Part shown: one piece after another, positions 1 through 10,835 of the stretch
Layout: each line of letters starts with the position of its first letter
Numbering within the stretch: position 1 is the stretch's first letter
Translations under genes and position numbers: made by a program
Notes under the pieces: generated by a model
Told to the model about the DNA's origin: nothing
What the model saw: the letters and a program-made list of their open reading frames with translations, nothing else
Databases searched by the model: none
From: Angiostrongylus vasorum
Taxonomy: Eukaryota > Nematoda > Chromadorea > Rhabditida > Metastrongylidae
Direction: 5' to 3'
DNA: 64,000 bases
NCBI GenBank assembly: GCA_018806985.1
Contig: JADANN010000280.1
Coordinates: 1-64,000 of the forward strand

Positions 1-1060
1 AAAAGTCCGCTCTCTACGATTTAAGTGAGAATGCTGTATCTTTAATATCCCGGAATTCCATAGATGAATGGACGCGAAGAAACAAATCGAACGCCAGAAG
101 TACTGGGGCCCGCAGAGTAGATGTGAAAGCCAGGTCACGTAGAAAAACTCTATTCTGTCGACAAACAATATTTAGATATTTATATTTCCCGCTATCACAC
201 ATCTTGCTACTCCAAACACTTCTATCCCCATACGTTTCTTTATACTGCAACCGCCTCTAACAGAAGTGGTTGAGTCCAGATACACGATTTGGTTGCAACT
301 TGAAAGCCCGTGGAATTCTGTCCTCACTGATTCGCAGAGTGCTGCTTATACGTGATTTTTTCTGGAATCCATGAATAGTAGTATTGGAGCGTTTTCCAAT
401 ATTTAGCACATGATTTCGACTTCCTTTATGGAGGGGGAAGAAGGTTCGCTCCTTTGGCATTCGGATCACTGGAGGGCCTTAGCGATTTTTGTGGTGTCAT
501 CACCACCTTCTCGATTAATAGATCTTCGAGGATTATGTAACAGAGTGAATTCTGAAGGATATGTCACATTAACAACCGAACCTCCACATATGACCGTGGA
601 TTTGAGACAAATTCTCGTTTATTGGAATTCTATCATTCTTTAAAGTCTTAAGAGAAGTGCTGGATGTAGTATGTGTTTTGAATAGTTACCACCCTGAAGT
701 ACAAAACTGAGCTGTATGAAATGCTTTCTTGTTGAACACTCATCTCGCTTCCAAGTGAAACTGCTCGACAAACGTGATCTCTTTCAACTCCCAGGCCCAG
801 TGGCGTCTCCATATTTACGACGTGGCTTAGCATGCAGAAATTCAACTGATTTCGATATCGGCTTTAAACTCTATGGAATGTTTCGATTTCCATTTTTATT
901 GTTCATTAACAACATTGGGGTAAATGAAATCATTCCGGAACATTCTTGTTCTCAGTCGCGCGAGAGGTTTTCTATGAGTAAATTAGAATCCAGTTTGTGT
1001 CATTTTTCGTTGAAAAACACAATTCATGTTTTCGCTCGTGACAAAACCTGAATGAAGTAA
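1..1060 (-). repeat. Repeat R1, inverted copy
   Basis: This stretch is a diverged reverse complement of 11,500-12,420 and a diverged copy of 31,540-32,830. For example, the minus strand near 160-240 matches the plus strand near 12,100-12,185, and the region around 390-420 matches 11,920-11,950 reversed. Short ORFs here have no codon-level support and are broken differently in each copy, so I treat it as non-coding. The family is unidentified. Confidence 0.7.
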
Positions 1061-1179
1061 AGCGCATTCATTCGAGGAACTCGAAGTAGGACCACATGAA
1101 AAGCTCTTTTTGCGCTTCTAGGTGCTGTGATGTTTACCTATGAGAAGAAATTTCACCTTGTACGAAATCCTTATGGAAC

Positions 1180-1530
1180 GCAGTGATGCCGGGATATATT
1201 GCAAAGCTGTGACCATTGACCACATTCGAACCCGCGATTACCCTTTCTGAGAGCTCGCGTGTTAGCCACTGCACCACCAAGTTCATTATTTTGCCTTTCT
1301 GTCGACCGATATTTCTCACCCTAACGGTCACCGAGCACCAGGCGACGGGAACGATCTGGAAAGCATAAACCGGTGTTGAACCCAGTTGAGCTGAAGCACC
1401 GCTAAGGGTAGAAAACTGAGTGAGAGAAGGGCAAAGCAATGACATCGGTGGTGCACTAGGTAACACGTTAGCTTTCGGCGAAAGTAATCGAGAGTTCGAT
1501 GGTGGCCTGAGATCACAAGCTCTCTAAATA
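1180..1530 (-). mobile_element. tRNA-related SINE-like element (family S2), diverged
   Basis: Read on the minus strand, a body segment containing AACTGGGTTCAAC (near 1,375-1,387) is followed by a tRNA-like region. The latter has an A-box-like TGGTGCAGTGGCTAAC (near 1,265-1,280) and a B-box-like GGGTTCGAATG (near 1,225-1,235). The same body-plus-tRNA order occurs in the array units at 54,748-56,605 and at 30,183-30,420. The second copy is at 41,515-41,850. Boundaries are approximate and no target duplication was identified. Confidence 0.6.
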
Positions 1531-2287
1531 TCTCAACTTAGTTTTTAAATCCAAAATTACAGCTGTATTTCTAGTAATACCATGCTATGAAGAAACAATG
1601 GCAGTAAATAAAGAGTTTACCGTCAGGAACAATTGAAAAGGCTGTGGCAAAAATATCCTGGTTAATTCTGCTAAGTAACACTAACGTTATTTGGAGACGT
1701 CGGAATTGTTGGAAATAAACCAGTCACGATATTTGGAAGTAAAACTGCTAGGGAAAGACATAAAACTCAAAGAGAGGAATGATGTTAGAGCTATTTTCGC
1801 AGTTTACCTAAACAACCGTTGTCCTCATAACCACTCCACGTTTTGAGTTAAGCTATGGTTGGAAAACACAGACGTTGGTTCCATAACGATCTCTTTCGAC
1901 CTCATCGTCAGTGCAGCGAGAAACAAAGTAGATGTAGATGTTTTTAAGTGAATTACAAGTTATTGGTCTACTGGTTGACTATCCCTGATTTTCATGTAGC
2001 TACATATGCTACCAAATCTTCCACGAAATTCGTAATTAGATACGAATAATGTGGATCATGACCAAAGAAAGTCAGCTCTGCAACTGACACAACTGAATCG
2101 TGAACAAATGTTTGACCGAGCTTTGTCGCCAGCTAAACATAGTTCATCTCCAAAAAAGCAACTTCTGTTTTAACTCCAGTTTTTCGTCTCCACCAATGAT
2201 GTGATTTATTTTGCTGGCCTTTTGTTTGTTTCTTTCACTGTTGCCCAGCTACATCACTGTTTTCTTTTAGTACTGGATATAGTTGTG
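1531..2287. other. No recognisable feature
   Basis: AT-rich sequence with only short spurious ORFs. Nothing recognisable was seen apart from membership of block D1. Confidence 0.5.
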
Positions 2288-4515
2288 AAAATCGAAGCGT
2301 TCTATATGGAGTTGAAGAAGTTCGACAGAAAAGACCATACATTCTTCAAGATCATCATTAGAGATTTTAACGCCCAGATTAAACCAAGAAGAACGTCAAT
2401 CCCTTTCGAAACCCTGCTTGCTCACATGGCTGTCCTCCGTCCAGTGTTCTTTCACTCCTGTTTAAGACGAGCAGAGTGAAAAGTTTATCGACGACAAACA
2501 GCAAGTAGATTGGGCGATAGTTGCCCATATCGTAGAGGTCACCCTTCTTGAACAATTGCATGGTCATGCCGGTCATCTATTAAGTAGGAGACATTGTATT
2601 CAGACAGGTAACGTGCGTAGAGCTGAGACAGTGTGTTTATGAGAGCTGGCGGAGGGTTCTTCAGGTGTTCAGATTTTCATCCTGTCCGTCCTACTGCTGT
2701 TCGATTTTTTCACCGACGAAATAGCATAGCAGATTTCGGAAAAGAGAACTTGTGATACGACATATCCGTCCTACTTTATTTTTATATGAGAGTGGGAGTA
2801 CGTGACTTTGAAGAGGTGCCAGTGGTAGTCGTAAATGGTTTTCTCTAATGAATTTCTGGAAACTGTAACTGTTTTGATTATGGCACGGAATTCACTCACC
2901 AAAGTATAGTAATTGATGAAGTTTCGGTCCTCGAGGACTCTCACCAGCATCTACAGCTTCGGCCCTAACTGGTGGTTTCAGATCTTCCTTTATCGTCTTT
3001 GTACATTGTTTTTCGAGTTCGGACGTAAGTTGACTGTTGCAGTGGCTTATTCGATCCCACGTTGGCATATCAGCTCGAGTGATTCCGGAAACAGACCTCT
3101 CTTGGTGACCTTGGAACTCCCTCTTAGCTTTCATAGCCTTGTGTGAAAATGTTGGACCAGGCGATCATCTTTGAATTGCAGTTTGTGGTTGGTTTAAAAA
3201 TTTGTTCTTTTTTTTAATTTTAGCGTCTTTCTGTCCTTTCTTTGAGAACTGAAATCTTGCACGAAGGAGGCCATGGTCTGATTCCGTGTTGAGTTTTAAG
3301 GGCTACAGCATTGGTTGAGCAAAACCTTGGATTTAGTATTCTATTGTCTATTTCTCCATGGCACTCTTCATTGGGAAGCTCCCATCGTCCGGCCTTGAGA
3401 GTCGGGGCTTCTGGAATTGCGTGTTACCGTGAATGGTTTTGGTAATTATGACAAACTCAGACAACCGCTCACCCTGTTCGTTCCATTCTAATTCAGGAAT
3501 CTCAATATGCTTTTCATCTTGCTCCAACGACAGCTTTAAAATTTTCAACGACCGCCTTAAATAATACATGGTCTTCTCTGTAAAACTTCTCCAAGTCCAT
3601 ATAGAACGCTTCGACTTGATCTTCGTCATGGCTTGATGTCGCTCTGTGGACGACAGTGGTTTTCAAGGCAGGAATTGATACACATTTCCTCAATCGTAAA
3701 CGTTGGATCCGGATTGTCAGTTGTTCCAATGAGTCGTTGTTCATGGCTAAAGTCGTGTTCACGAGAACGCCGACGCCGCCGAAACCTTCACTGTTGCATG
3801 TTTTGAGGAACAGTTCTTAGGCATCATGGATGACGTTGAATGCGTGGCGTCTTCTCGTCTTTGCTAGTCCGATGACGTTGTAATTTATCTTTTCTAGAAT
3901 CCATTATCAAGTCCTGTATCGAGGACTCAGATGCAAGTGCGGGTGCACTACAAGTACAGATCGTCACTGTAGTCCTCTGCGATTTAGGCAACTTAGAATG
4001 GCCACAGCCTCTCCGTACTCGTCCTACCCAACGATGCCCAATCAGGGATTTTTCGGGGTCAGGGGAATAAGGCCCGTTTATTTCACCGTGTTTGGCTTTT
4101 TGATACACACGTTTAGCTTGCTGAGCTCTGAACATAAGTGGCTGAGTGTACTCACAGGTAGCTTGCCAGTCTCTCCCAAAGTGGACACGGAACTCATTTG
4201 TTGGAGGCGACTCCAAGCCGCCTCCTACACACTTCCCTGTTAACTGATTGAAGAGCTTTTGGCCGAATTGACTCGTAGAATACAATCCGCATAAACAAGA
4301 ATTCACCTTCGCACGCATGCGTGAATATACCTCGTAAATACAGAAAGTATGTGCCAAATCGGCGCAGCAGAAACATCCGCTGGATCCACCTGCACCTCAG
4401 GGAAGTAAAAGTCGTTTTTGGTCCGCCTTTAACACCCTATCCGCCAGGTGGAGACGCGCCACGTGGTCTCGCGACAAATGGCTTGAGATTCCTTATACTG
4501 AGGAGATCCGTGGAC
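2288..4515 (-). pseudogene. RTE retrotransposon remnant A (copy 1), rearranged
   Basis: On the minus strand the order is a leader (about 4,515-4,010), apurinic-endonuclease-like domain (about 4,006-3,500), linker (about 3,134-2,890) and the start of the reverse transcriptase (2,576-2,396). The endonuclease start carries TVTICTCSAPALASES and IGLAKTRRRHAFN. The endonuclease middle carries [19 protein letters not shown]. The RT start carries KKGDLYDMGNYRPIYLL and QPCEQAGFRKG. The catalytic palm (LTFIDxxKAFDS, FADD) is absent. At 2,288-2,395 a further piece of endonuclease (EAFYMELKKFDRKDHTFFK, RDFNAQI) lies on the plus strand, so the element ends in an inverted junction. Frameshifts and stops break every domain. 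In functional RTEs these proteins nick DNA and copy RNA at the target; this copy cannot. Confidence 0.88.
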
Positions 4516-4524
4516 TCGCAAATG

Positions 4525-5110
4525 AAAGGGTTCGCAACAGTACAGCGACTGACACCAAGTGTCGCCATTGCGCTTTTTGTCTAAAATTGATGCCTTCGTT
4601 ATCGATCTCCGCCCGCTAGCCTACTGTAGATACACAGACAATTGCTTTGTCATCTTCTCTACTCAATATCAGATGGACAAGTGCTTTGAATTACTAGATG
4701 AGCAATCTCAGTACATTAGATCCACCCTGGAGAAACCAAAGAGATAATGGATACATGACAAAGCGATACCGAAAACCAAATAACAGGAGCATCCTTCTTC
4801 ATTTCCTCTCTCCCATACTTCACACAAAGATGGGCGGCTGTGAGAAACATGTTTTGAACAGTCGCTTCTGTGTGGACGAAGGTGGAACTGAGGGAAGAAT
4901 CGCATGACTGGCTCGGAGAATAGCCGTCTCCAATGGCTATGAAATCGTAACCCCATGAGATAAAGCCTAGAAACAGAGCGATGCTCAGAGATCACAAAGT
5001 GATCTAATCCCCGGATCTTCGCATCGATTTCTGATGAGGGGTGGTGCACTCATCAACCAAATGGCATTTTAATCAGCTATTTATTCTCAGTAGAAGTCAA
5101 GCAAAGAACG
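4525..5110 (+). pseudogene. Penelope-like element RT fragment (copy 1)
   Basis: Translation gives a series matching Penelope-like reverse transcriptase. QRLTPSVAIALF (near 4,541-4,580) corresponds to the GQRLAP motif. Then come RPLAYCRYTDNCFVIFSTQ (about 4,610-4,665) at catalytic motif C, CFELLDEQSQYIRSTLEKP, and after a +1 shift TKRYRKPNNRSILLHFLSP. Active elements have a second aspartate in motif C where this copy has asparagine. An extra A near 4,738 shifts the frame relative to 44,829-45,125, which stays open longer. No GIY-YIG domain follows. Upstream it abuts the leader of RTE remnant A. A dead fragment. Confidence 0.85.
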
Positions 5111-5980
5111 CAGAGTTTTTCGAGAAGCTGTTGATCATGTGATTGCCATATAGATTTTCATCTTCCTGTTTGTGTTATTGAAGCGTTTGGCGTAGTAAAT
5201 TGCAAATCAATATATCCTAACCAGGCTCGGAGGAATGAATGCTATGGAAACATCAGCTCTATCCGAATAAAGAATGAAGTAACACTCGTGTTGGTCCAAT
5301 AAAAAATATGGAGAATTATTTGACCAGTGCCGAGTTTAATAGAAAGTTGGTTGTGGGAATTTTTTACAAGACTTGTATTTGCGGCATTTCTTATGCCCAC
5401 CCATACCATGGATTAACCACATCCCATCGTCATTATTGGGTACGAAAAAATAGTGAAATACAGAGCTGAAATTCAAATTTGAATTTTCGACATAAAATAT
5501 GTTGTGCTTCACTTCAAGTAACTCTCTATAGCTCTTGGTAACTAGACGCTTTATGAAGTTGACAACTTAACGTGTTTGCAGAGAAGACTGTGCTCTAGCG
5601 TCTAGAGAATACTGGTAACTTTTCTAAAGGGTCGTTCTGATTTTGAATTTTTTAATTAGAACTGCCTAAGAAGGTCTATTTCTCACTGGGGTAGATAGGA
5701 GAACTCGCATCTCGGTGATGAAGATCTCTAGATTCTCTCAAATTTTATTTCAACTGACAAGGCTCACTGCGAATTGAGATATACCTGTTGTAAGGGGTAA
5801 CTACTTTGGAGTATGTATGAACTGAAAGCCAAGACCTAGCATCAGATGCAAATTTTGTTAATATCAATGAATTAGTTAAATTTTCTACGATTTTATTGGA
5901 CGAAATAGAAGTCAATGTTGCATCCGCATACCTCTGGAGGATTACTTTAGAAGATATCTCCTTCATTGCTCTTCACAACT
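5111..5980. other. No recognisable feature
   Basis: No gene or repeat was identified here beyond the D1 duplication. A few residues of the Penelope frame may extend into the first bases. Confidence 0.45.
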
Positions 5981-5982
5981 GT

Positions 5983-6051
5983 GGACCGTCGACTCGGATC
6001 ATGATCATCAGCTCTGATAAGGGAAAGACGTCGAAAAGCTAGCCGAATAAA
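5983..6051 (+). ncRNA. Hammerhead-like motif, diverged (Penelope-type flank)
   Basis: The conserved family order is present: GTCGACTCGGATCATG, then GCTCTGATAA, a purine-rich segment with GACGTC, then GAAAAG and CTAGCCGAATAAA. The core is decayed (CTGATAA instead of CTGANGA, GAAAAG instead of GAAAC), so activity is unlikely. The duplicate is at 46,248-46,318. Confidence 0.5.
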
Positions 6052-6766
6052 CATCTCTACCAATTTCGTCTAAGCTCAACAAATTAAACACATGCTGATT
6101 ATTTTACTACCATGGTTAAATGACGATTGGTTTCAAAATTAGTCTTTTTTTGTGTCTTCATACGATAAATTGTGCTGGACTGAGTGTTATATTGGTTGCT
6201 AAGATGTGTAGTGCTGGATTGTTTGAGTGTTGAATCGATGAGTTCGGTTTCATGCAACGCGGGACTTTCTATCGTACCTTTACGCATGGCCTAAATCTTG
6301 GGTAATTAGACCTTTTCATACTTAATAGAACGCTAATAACACAATAACAACGTTGAAAAATAATGGTGCAAAAAAATAAGACAGGTTCAAAGCTATGATA
6401 CGATATGTTTACTGCTGATAGTTCTTTGTAAATTATTCGTCATCTCCACTTCCCGTGCTATCGGATTATTCTTTTAGCTTTCTCCCATATTTTCTCACCA
6501 ACCCTTTTCCTGATACCATAGACTTCTCTATATTTAATGAATTTTCTTGGTCACCGCTTTGAACTAATTTTGATGTTCAAGTGTTCAATGATATGGTTTT
6601 GAGTGACGTCAGTCGACGACTTTTTTCGAAATCAGCGTTGGTCGAATTCTCATCGAAAGTGACAAAAAAATAAATTGAGGATGTATAGGATAACATAGAG
6701 CCCTCGCATCTCCTATTGCAGCTCTCGATGAAAATGAATTATAGAAAGAGGATTAAAGCGTTGATG

Positions 6767-6768
<2 letters not shown>

Positions 6769-6811
<43 letters not shown>
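6769..6811. repeat. (TA)n microsatellite
   Basis: Uninterrupted TA dinucleotides, of different length from the partner at 47,035-47,071. Confidence 0.97.
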
Positions 6812-6815
<4 letters not shown>

Positions 6816-7079
6816 CACATATATATACATGGAGGGCACGACTGCTGTCCGCCTGCTTGAATGAATGTGTCCCCACATTACCACTCGGAAAACGAGTTTT
6901 TCTTTGACTGAGGATCTACTTTAGAAGTATCCAGTTTATCGGCAGCTCTAGCGATAGGAGAAAGATGCTTGAAGATTGCAAGCAATCTACCTATTAGAAG
7001 GCAGAGCAGAACGGTTGATTACCCAGTAGATTCAGAACGGTATAATTGTCCATTCCGTCTGAAATGAAAATATGCACAT

Positions 7080-8730
7080 TTCCAAGGCTACATGGGTAAC
7101 AGACACGGCTGTCGATAGATTGAGAAATATCATCATCTAGTGGCCACCGAAATCCCTTTTTCAGAGGGGGGTTACGTTTCGTACACTCTCGAATGCTAAA
7201 ATTCCACTTTTTCTTTCAACTCCGAAATGCGCTGGAACCAATGCACGGTGTGTATGTTATTCCCATTTTTTATAACTGTCGTAAAAAGTCAACTGGAGAA
7301 ATGGAAGAAAAGGAGAACTGAATGTAGCTTTTTTATGCATGTTCAATTATATGTAGAAAAAAAACACATTCTTTGAAGAAAGAGCCAGTTTTTTAAAGCC
7401 GTCAGTAGTTTTTGCGGAAAATCCAATTTTAAGAAGTCAAGGAAACGCTCCACATAAGAGACCTCAACATCCGTTTTTGCGCATGCCAGCATAATCGGAA
7501 GACGTCAACAGTTTCGAATACAACTAAAAAGAGCATCTATTGACTTCCTTTAAAAATATAAGAAATTGAATAAACATTTCGTGTTCCATTGTCGTGGTGT
7601 GATAGTGCAGTTGTAAGAGCTGCAGACACCTGATTTGATGCCACCTACGCAGGTTTTGAGATCGAGAAATGTGAATTTCTCCAATACGCTTCTACAATCT
7701 TAACCACTTCATGCGGCTCTTCGTTATTTTTCCCCTTGAGATTAGTGGATTTTTCAGGCATAAAAAGTGTTCGAGATTATGTGGAGGAAGAATTTCACAG
7801 AAATTTTTGTTGTAGAATTGTTAACACTGTCGAGACGACGCCTAATCTCGTGTTGACTGGGTGACGTCTAATTTCAAGCCTTTATTCACTAGCTAGCTTT
7901 TTGAAAGTAAACAAAAGCTTTTCGATAATTAGAAAACTTCAACGGTGATGGACATAAGTGGATTGCACAAAAGGCTCTGTTCTATCTTTCTATAGGTATG
8001 AATGATATTCATGGTGCTACTTACTGTATGTTACTGTGGTCCATCATACAAACACATTGCTATCATCATTTGGAAGCGTTTCGCGACTAATGGGTCTCTA
8101 TTTCAGTATTTTTTTATAGTGTATGCTTTGTATGATAGATATCATTCACTATAGCAATTGAAATTGTAATAGTATTCGGTTAACTATCAAATTTCTGATT
8201 AGTGAAGTTTTTCGGAAAACGGCTGTTTGAACATTTCTAAGTACAGAATTCAGCTTTTCCCGACAAACGTCCAATACAACATCTGCGTTCTGCAAGCTAT
8301 CAGTTGATGACAAAAAAGTATTCGAAAGTAGTTAAACGCGTTTAAATAAAACGCCAGAAATAAAATTACACTTATAGGTGTCTCAGCGACCACGCTTGCA
8401 AAATCGTTATGACACCTAAAGGTGTCACTCGTCGCGAGTTCGCGAGAATTCTAGTGAATAGAGGATCGAAATAAGTGCTAGTGAGACGGCAATGGCAAAA
8501 AGTGTGATTGCAACGCATTTGTATTGTGATACGACCAGCTGCGACCGCGAACGTTACAACTACCACAGAACGAACTGGTCATTCAACTGATAGTCACTCA
8601 TATTCAGTGACAACGGTTCCCTTCGAAAAAGCGATTGGCAACTTGTGGGTAGCAGACACCAGTTTGAACCCACGTGCACTGTTAGCACCGCTCTCTACGT
8701 TTAGTCTACTCCCTCTTTGTGACAGTCTCT
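7080..8730. repeat. Repeat R2, diverged paralogue of 22,320-23,890
   Basis: Matching landmarks in the same order include ATCATCATCTAGTGG against ATCATCATCTACTAGTGG, the tRNA-like stretch at 7,591-7,670, GGTATGAATGATATTCATGG against GGTATGATGATATTCATGG, and GCGATTGGCAAC against GCGATAGGCAAC. An ORF of 113 codons at 23,041 in the paralogue is not preserved here, so I read the unit as non-coding. Further copies lie at 47,340-48,581 (truncated) and 60,210-61,780. Confidence 0.75.
7591..7670 (+). mobile_element. tRNA-like stretch within R2 (SINE-like head)
   Basis: An A-box-like GATAGTGCAGTTGTAAGAGC is followed about 30 bp later by a B-box-like GGTTTTGAGATCGAG. This spacing suits a tRNA-derived pol III promoter, but the acceptor stem does not pair well, so it is not a tRNA gene. 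Related stretches lie at 22,774-22,866, 47,781-47,860 and 60,666-60,758. Confidence 0.45.
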
Positions 8731-8899
8731 TAATGACAATAACGAAATTGCCGTTTGGCGATCTCGTAAAAAGTCGAGAGTTCTATCTGGAGCTAGTAAA
8801 TAATCGTTTCTGAGAACTAGCACGAGGCACTGTATTCCACGGGGCTAGTCGTTGCAGTTTCGATGCTGAGAGAAAGTAAAAATCTTCAGTGTCAATGTA

Positions 8900-8963
8900 C
8901 GGGGATCGATTCAACGTGTGTGTCGCAATGGCGCCCCCCAAGCACTGCGCCACACGCGCGCTT
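8900..8963 (-). mobile_element. S1-type SINE head, truncated
   Basis: On the minus strand, GCGTGTGGCGCAGTGCTTGG (A-box-like) is followed by GAATCGATCCCC (B-box-like). This is the same head as the complete S1 element at 24,337-24,610. The body is missing. Confidence 0.6.
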
Positions 8964-9061
8964 TTCCTTAGGTAAAAACCAAGAACATGCTTCAGGCCTC
9001 ATGGATAGAAGCGAGGTTCTCGCGAACAAGTTGGGAACAAGTTTGGAGCTTTAGTTTACCT

Positions 9062-9121
9062 GCTGTGGAGTCGAACTAGCGGCTGTGCTGTGATTATTTC
9101 ACTACACCTATAGCCGCTGCC
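9062..9121 (-). mobile_element. tRNA-like SINE fragment
   Basis: The minus strand has TAGGTGTAGTGAAATAATCAC (A-box region) and TAGTTCGACTCC (B-box region). Only about 60 bp show the pattern. No closed cloverleaf is evident, so I do not call a tRNA gene. Confidence 0.45.
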
Positions 9122-10179
9122 TCTCTCTTTTGGTTTGATCAACATCCTATTCTACGCACATTTTGTTAAAGACGTGGAGGGTTACATGTGCTTACTGAAA
9201 AAATTCCTAAAAATGAAAGAGTACAGTGAGGAGAATTCTCTTTCGAACCCAACGAGCCAAATGACTCAAACGGCAATGGTGTGCGAACGACATTCCAAGT
9301 AGGATCAGCAGATCGGCGAGAGCACCTGGTTAGGCTTACGAAACCCAAACACTGTTGTAAAAAGAAACCGAGAGTGTAGTTAAGGTTAATAGACTCACCA
9401 TCGAAAAAAAACTTAATATTGCTTGTTGCTTAAAAAATTTTAATTCTGAACATAGCATCAACAACGACAAGAGAGAATAGCCAACGCAGTCTTGCACCTA
9501 CCGGGCGGAGGTGGCTCACGATTCTGAGAATGTTTTATGAGAGGCATTAAAAAACCGCAACTGAGTGCTCGTAGACAAAATTGTTCTACGAAAAGCCTGG
9601 TAGCAGAACACTTCTCTTTCCATCAAAAAATAGTGGGAGGAACTCAGTGGAGAACTCTCGAACGCGATGCAAGTAACTAATAATACACTCGCTACGAATG
9701 TAACTATCTTGTTGGCTAAAAGAAAACAGCGATGCAGTTGGACAAGAGTGAACGGAACAGCTAAGGGGCTTGAGCGGGACAGACAAAAATTTTAATACCG
9801 AAAAAAGGGTTTTCTTTGTGACAGTGCACCATATATATCTGGAGGTGGTGATCGGTCAAACTATCATTCTCAATTCAACAGTGGTCGTTGCAAGGTTGAT
9901 TAATTCTGTCAAGGCCTACAACATTCATATCAGACTCTAAATTTCGCGTGGCAGAATTACTTGCATATGTGGATGGACGTCCAGCAGGGATGGTCAGCTA
10001 CAAAGCCGATGTTTTGCTCCCCAAAAAACTTCCTTCTTGGTGGCACTGCACAAAGAAAGAAGAATATTTCTCTGTATAACCAACTGTCGCGTGTTTTAGA
10101 GCCACATTTTGACATAAACGTAGAGAAACTTTAAGCATATCGGTTGATTGGGGAAGACTACAGGAAGGGGTTGTTATAC

Positions 10180-10250
10180 CACTTTTATTCGGCTAACGTT
10201 TCGACGTCTTCGTCTTTTTCAGAGGCGATAATCCGAGTCGATGATCTACA
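10180..10250 (-). ncRNA. Hammerhead-like motif (Penelope-type flank)
   Basis: Minus strand: ATCGACTCGGATTATCGCCT, then CTGAAAA, an extra A, a GACG-AAGA-CGTC stem-loop, GAAACG, TTAGCCGAATAAA. Stem and GAAAC are intact. The first core block differs from CTGANGA at one base. Confidence 0.55.
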
Positions 10251-10444
10251 GTCGCTTCTCAATGTGGTGTCTTCGACGTCGTATAGCTTAGAGCCTTTTC
10301 CGTGGGGCCCCTCTCAAATGAGTTTCCATTTCGACAATCCATCCTATAGCAGCCGGTTTTAGAATAGCTAGCGCAAAGCGTAATAATAATAATGTACTGA
10401 ACCGATACTTACTTAATTAACTTTGGAGCGATTAGTAAGTAAAT

Positions 10445-10510
10445 TTTTTTGGATTGTTCAGATTACACGAGGTTTTTATGGGACTTTTGTTCCGCTAATG
10501 TTTCTAATAG
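10445..10510 (-). other. Degenerate Penelope-type flank, inverted to 10,692-10,800
   Basis: The minus strand gives GAAACATTAGCGGAACAAAA and AACCTCGTGTAATCTGAAC. These match the tail of the motif at 10,692-10,800 in the opposite orientation. Confidence 0.5.
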
Positions 10511-10691
10511 CGACCGCTGCAGGATGGATTAACAAAATGAAAACAAATCATTATCACTCGACTACCAATCAGCAACCGCCTTTATAAAGGGGCTTTGCCA
10601 GATGGATGAGATTCCATCATTTGAGCAGTGCTCGACTGAAGAAGATTCGTCTCCAACGACGAAACTACAACATCGAGGAGACGAACGATTG

Positions 10692-10800
10692 AGCACCATC
10701 GACTCGGATGTTCGGCTCTGATGAAGACGAAGGCGTCGAAACGTTAGCGGGATAAAAGTTGTATGGCAACCTCGTGTAGACCGAACAATCCAAAGAATTT
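10692..10800 (+). ncRNA. Best-preserved hammerhead-like motif
   Basis: Reads ACCATCGACTCGGATGTTCG, GCT, CTGATGA, one A, GACG-AAGG-CGTC, GAAAC, GTTAGCGGGATAAA. CTGATGA and GAAAC are the two invariant core strands of hammerhead ribozymes, and the four-base stem between them pairs perfectly. The cleavage-site strand and helices I and III could not be assigned with confidence. It sits in the copy-1-only segment with two inverted relatives upstream. Known family: Penelope-like elements carry such motifs in their flanking repeats. Confidence 0.6.
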
Positions 10801-10835
10801 TGCTGATTGTTCACGCCAAGGACCTCCCGACGGTT

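Larger units (their letters stand above)
1..8388. repeat. Segmental duplication block D1, copy 1
   Basis: Nearly the whole stretch recurs in the same order and orientation at 40,333-48,581. Substitutions are scattered, and the second copy has small deletions (about 63 bp near 4,475-4,538, about 40 bp near 7,250-7,290, and a shorter one near 7,512). The block carries an RTE remnant, a Penelope remnant, a SINE and a hammerhead-like motif, all shared by both copies, so those insertions predate the duplication. The copy continues upstream of base 1, since 40,246-40,332 has no partner inside the window. Seen directly by comparing the sequence. Confidence 0.93.
8389..10835. other. Segment present only in copy 1
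   Basis: In copy 2 the sequence passes directly from the equivalent of 8,388 to the equivalent of 10,836 (junction near 48,581-48,584). The segment holds the end of R2, two tRNA-like stretches and three Penelope-type flank motifs. From 9,130 to 10,140 nothing recognisable was seen. Confidence 0.85.
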
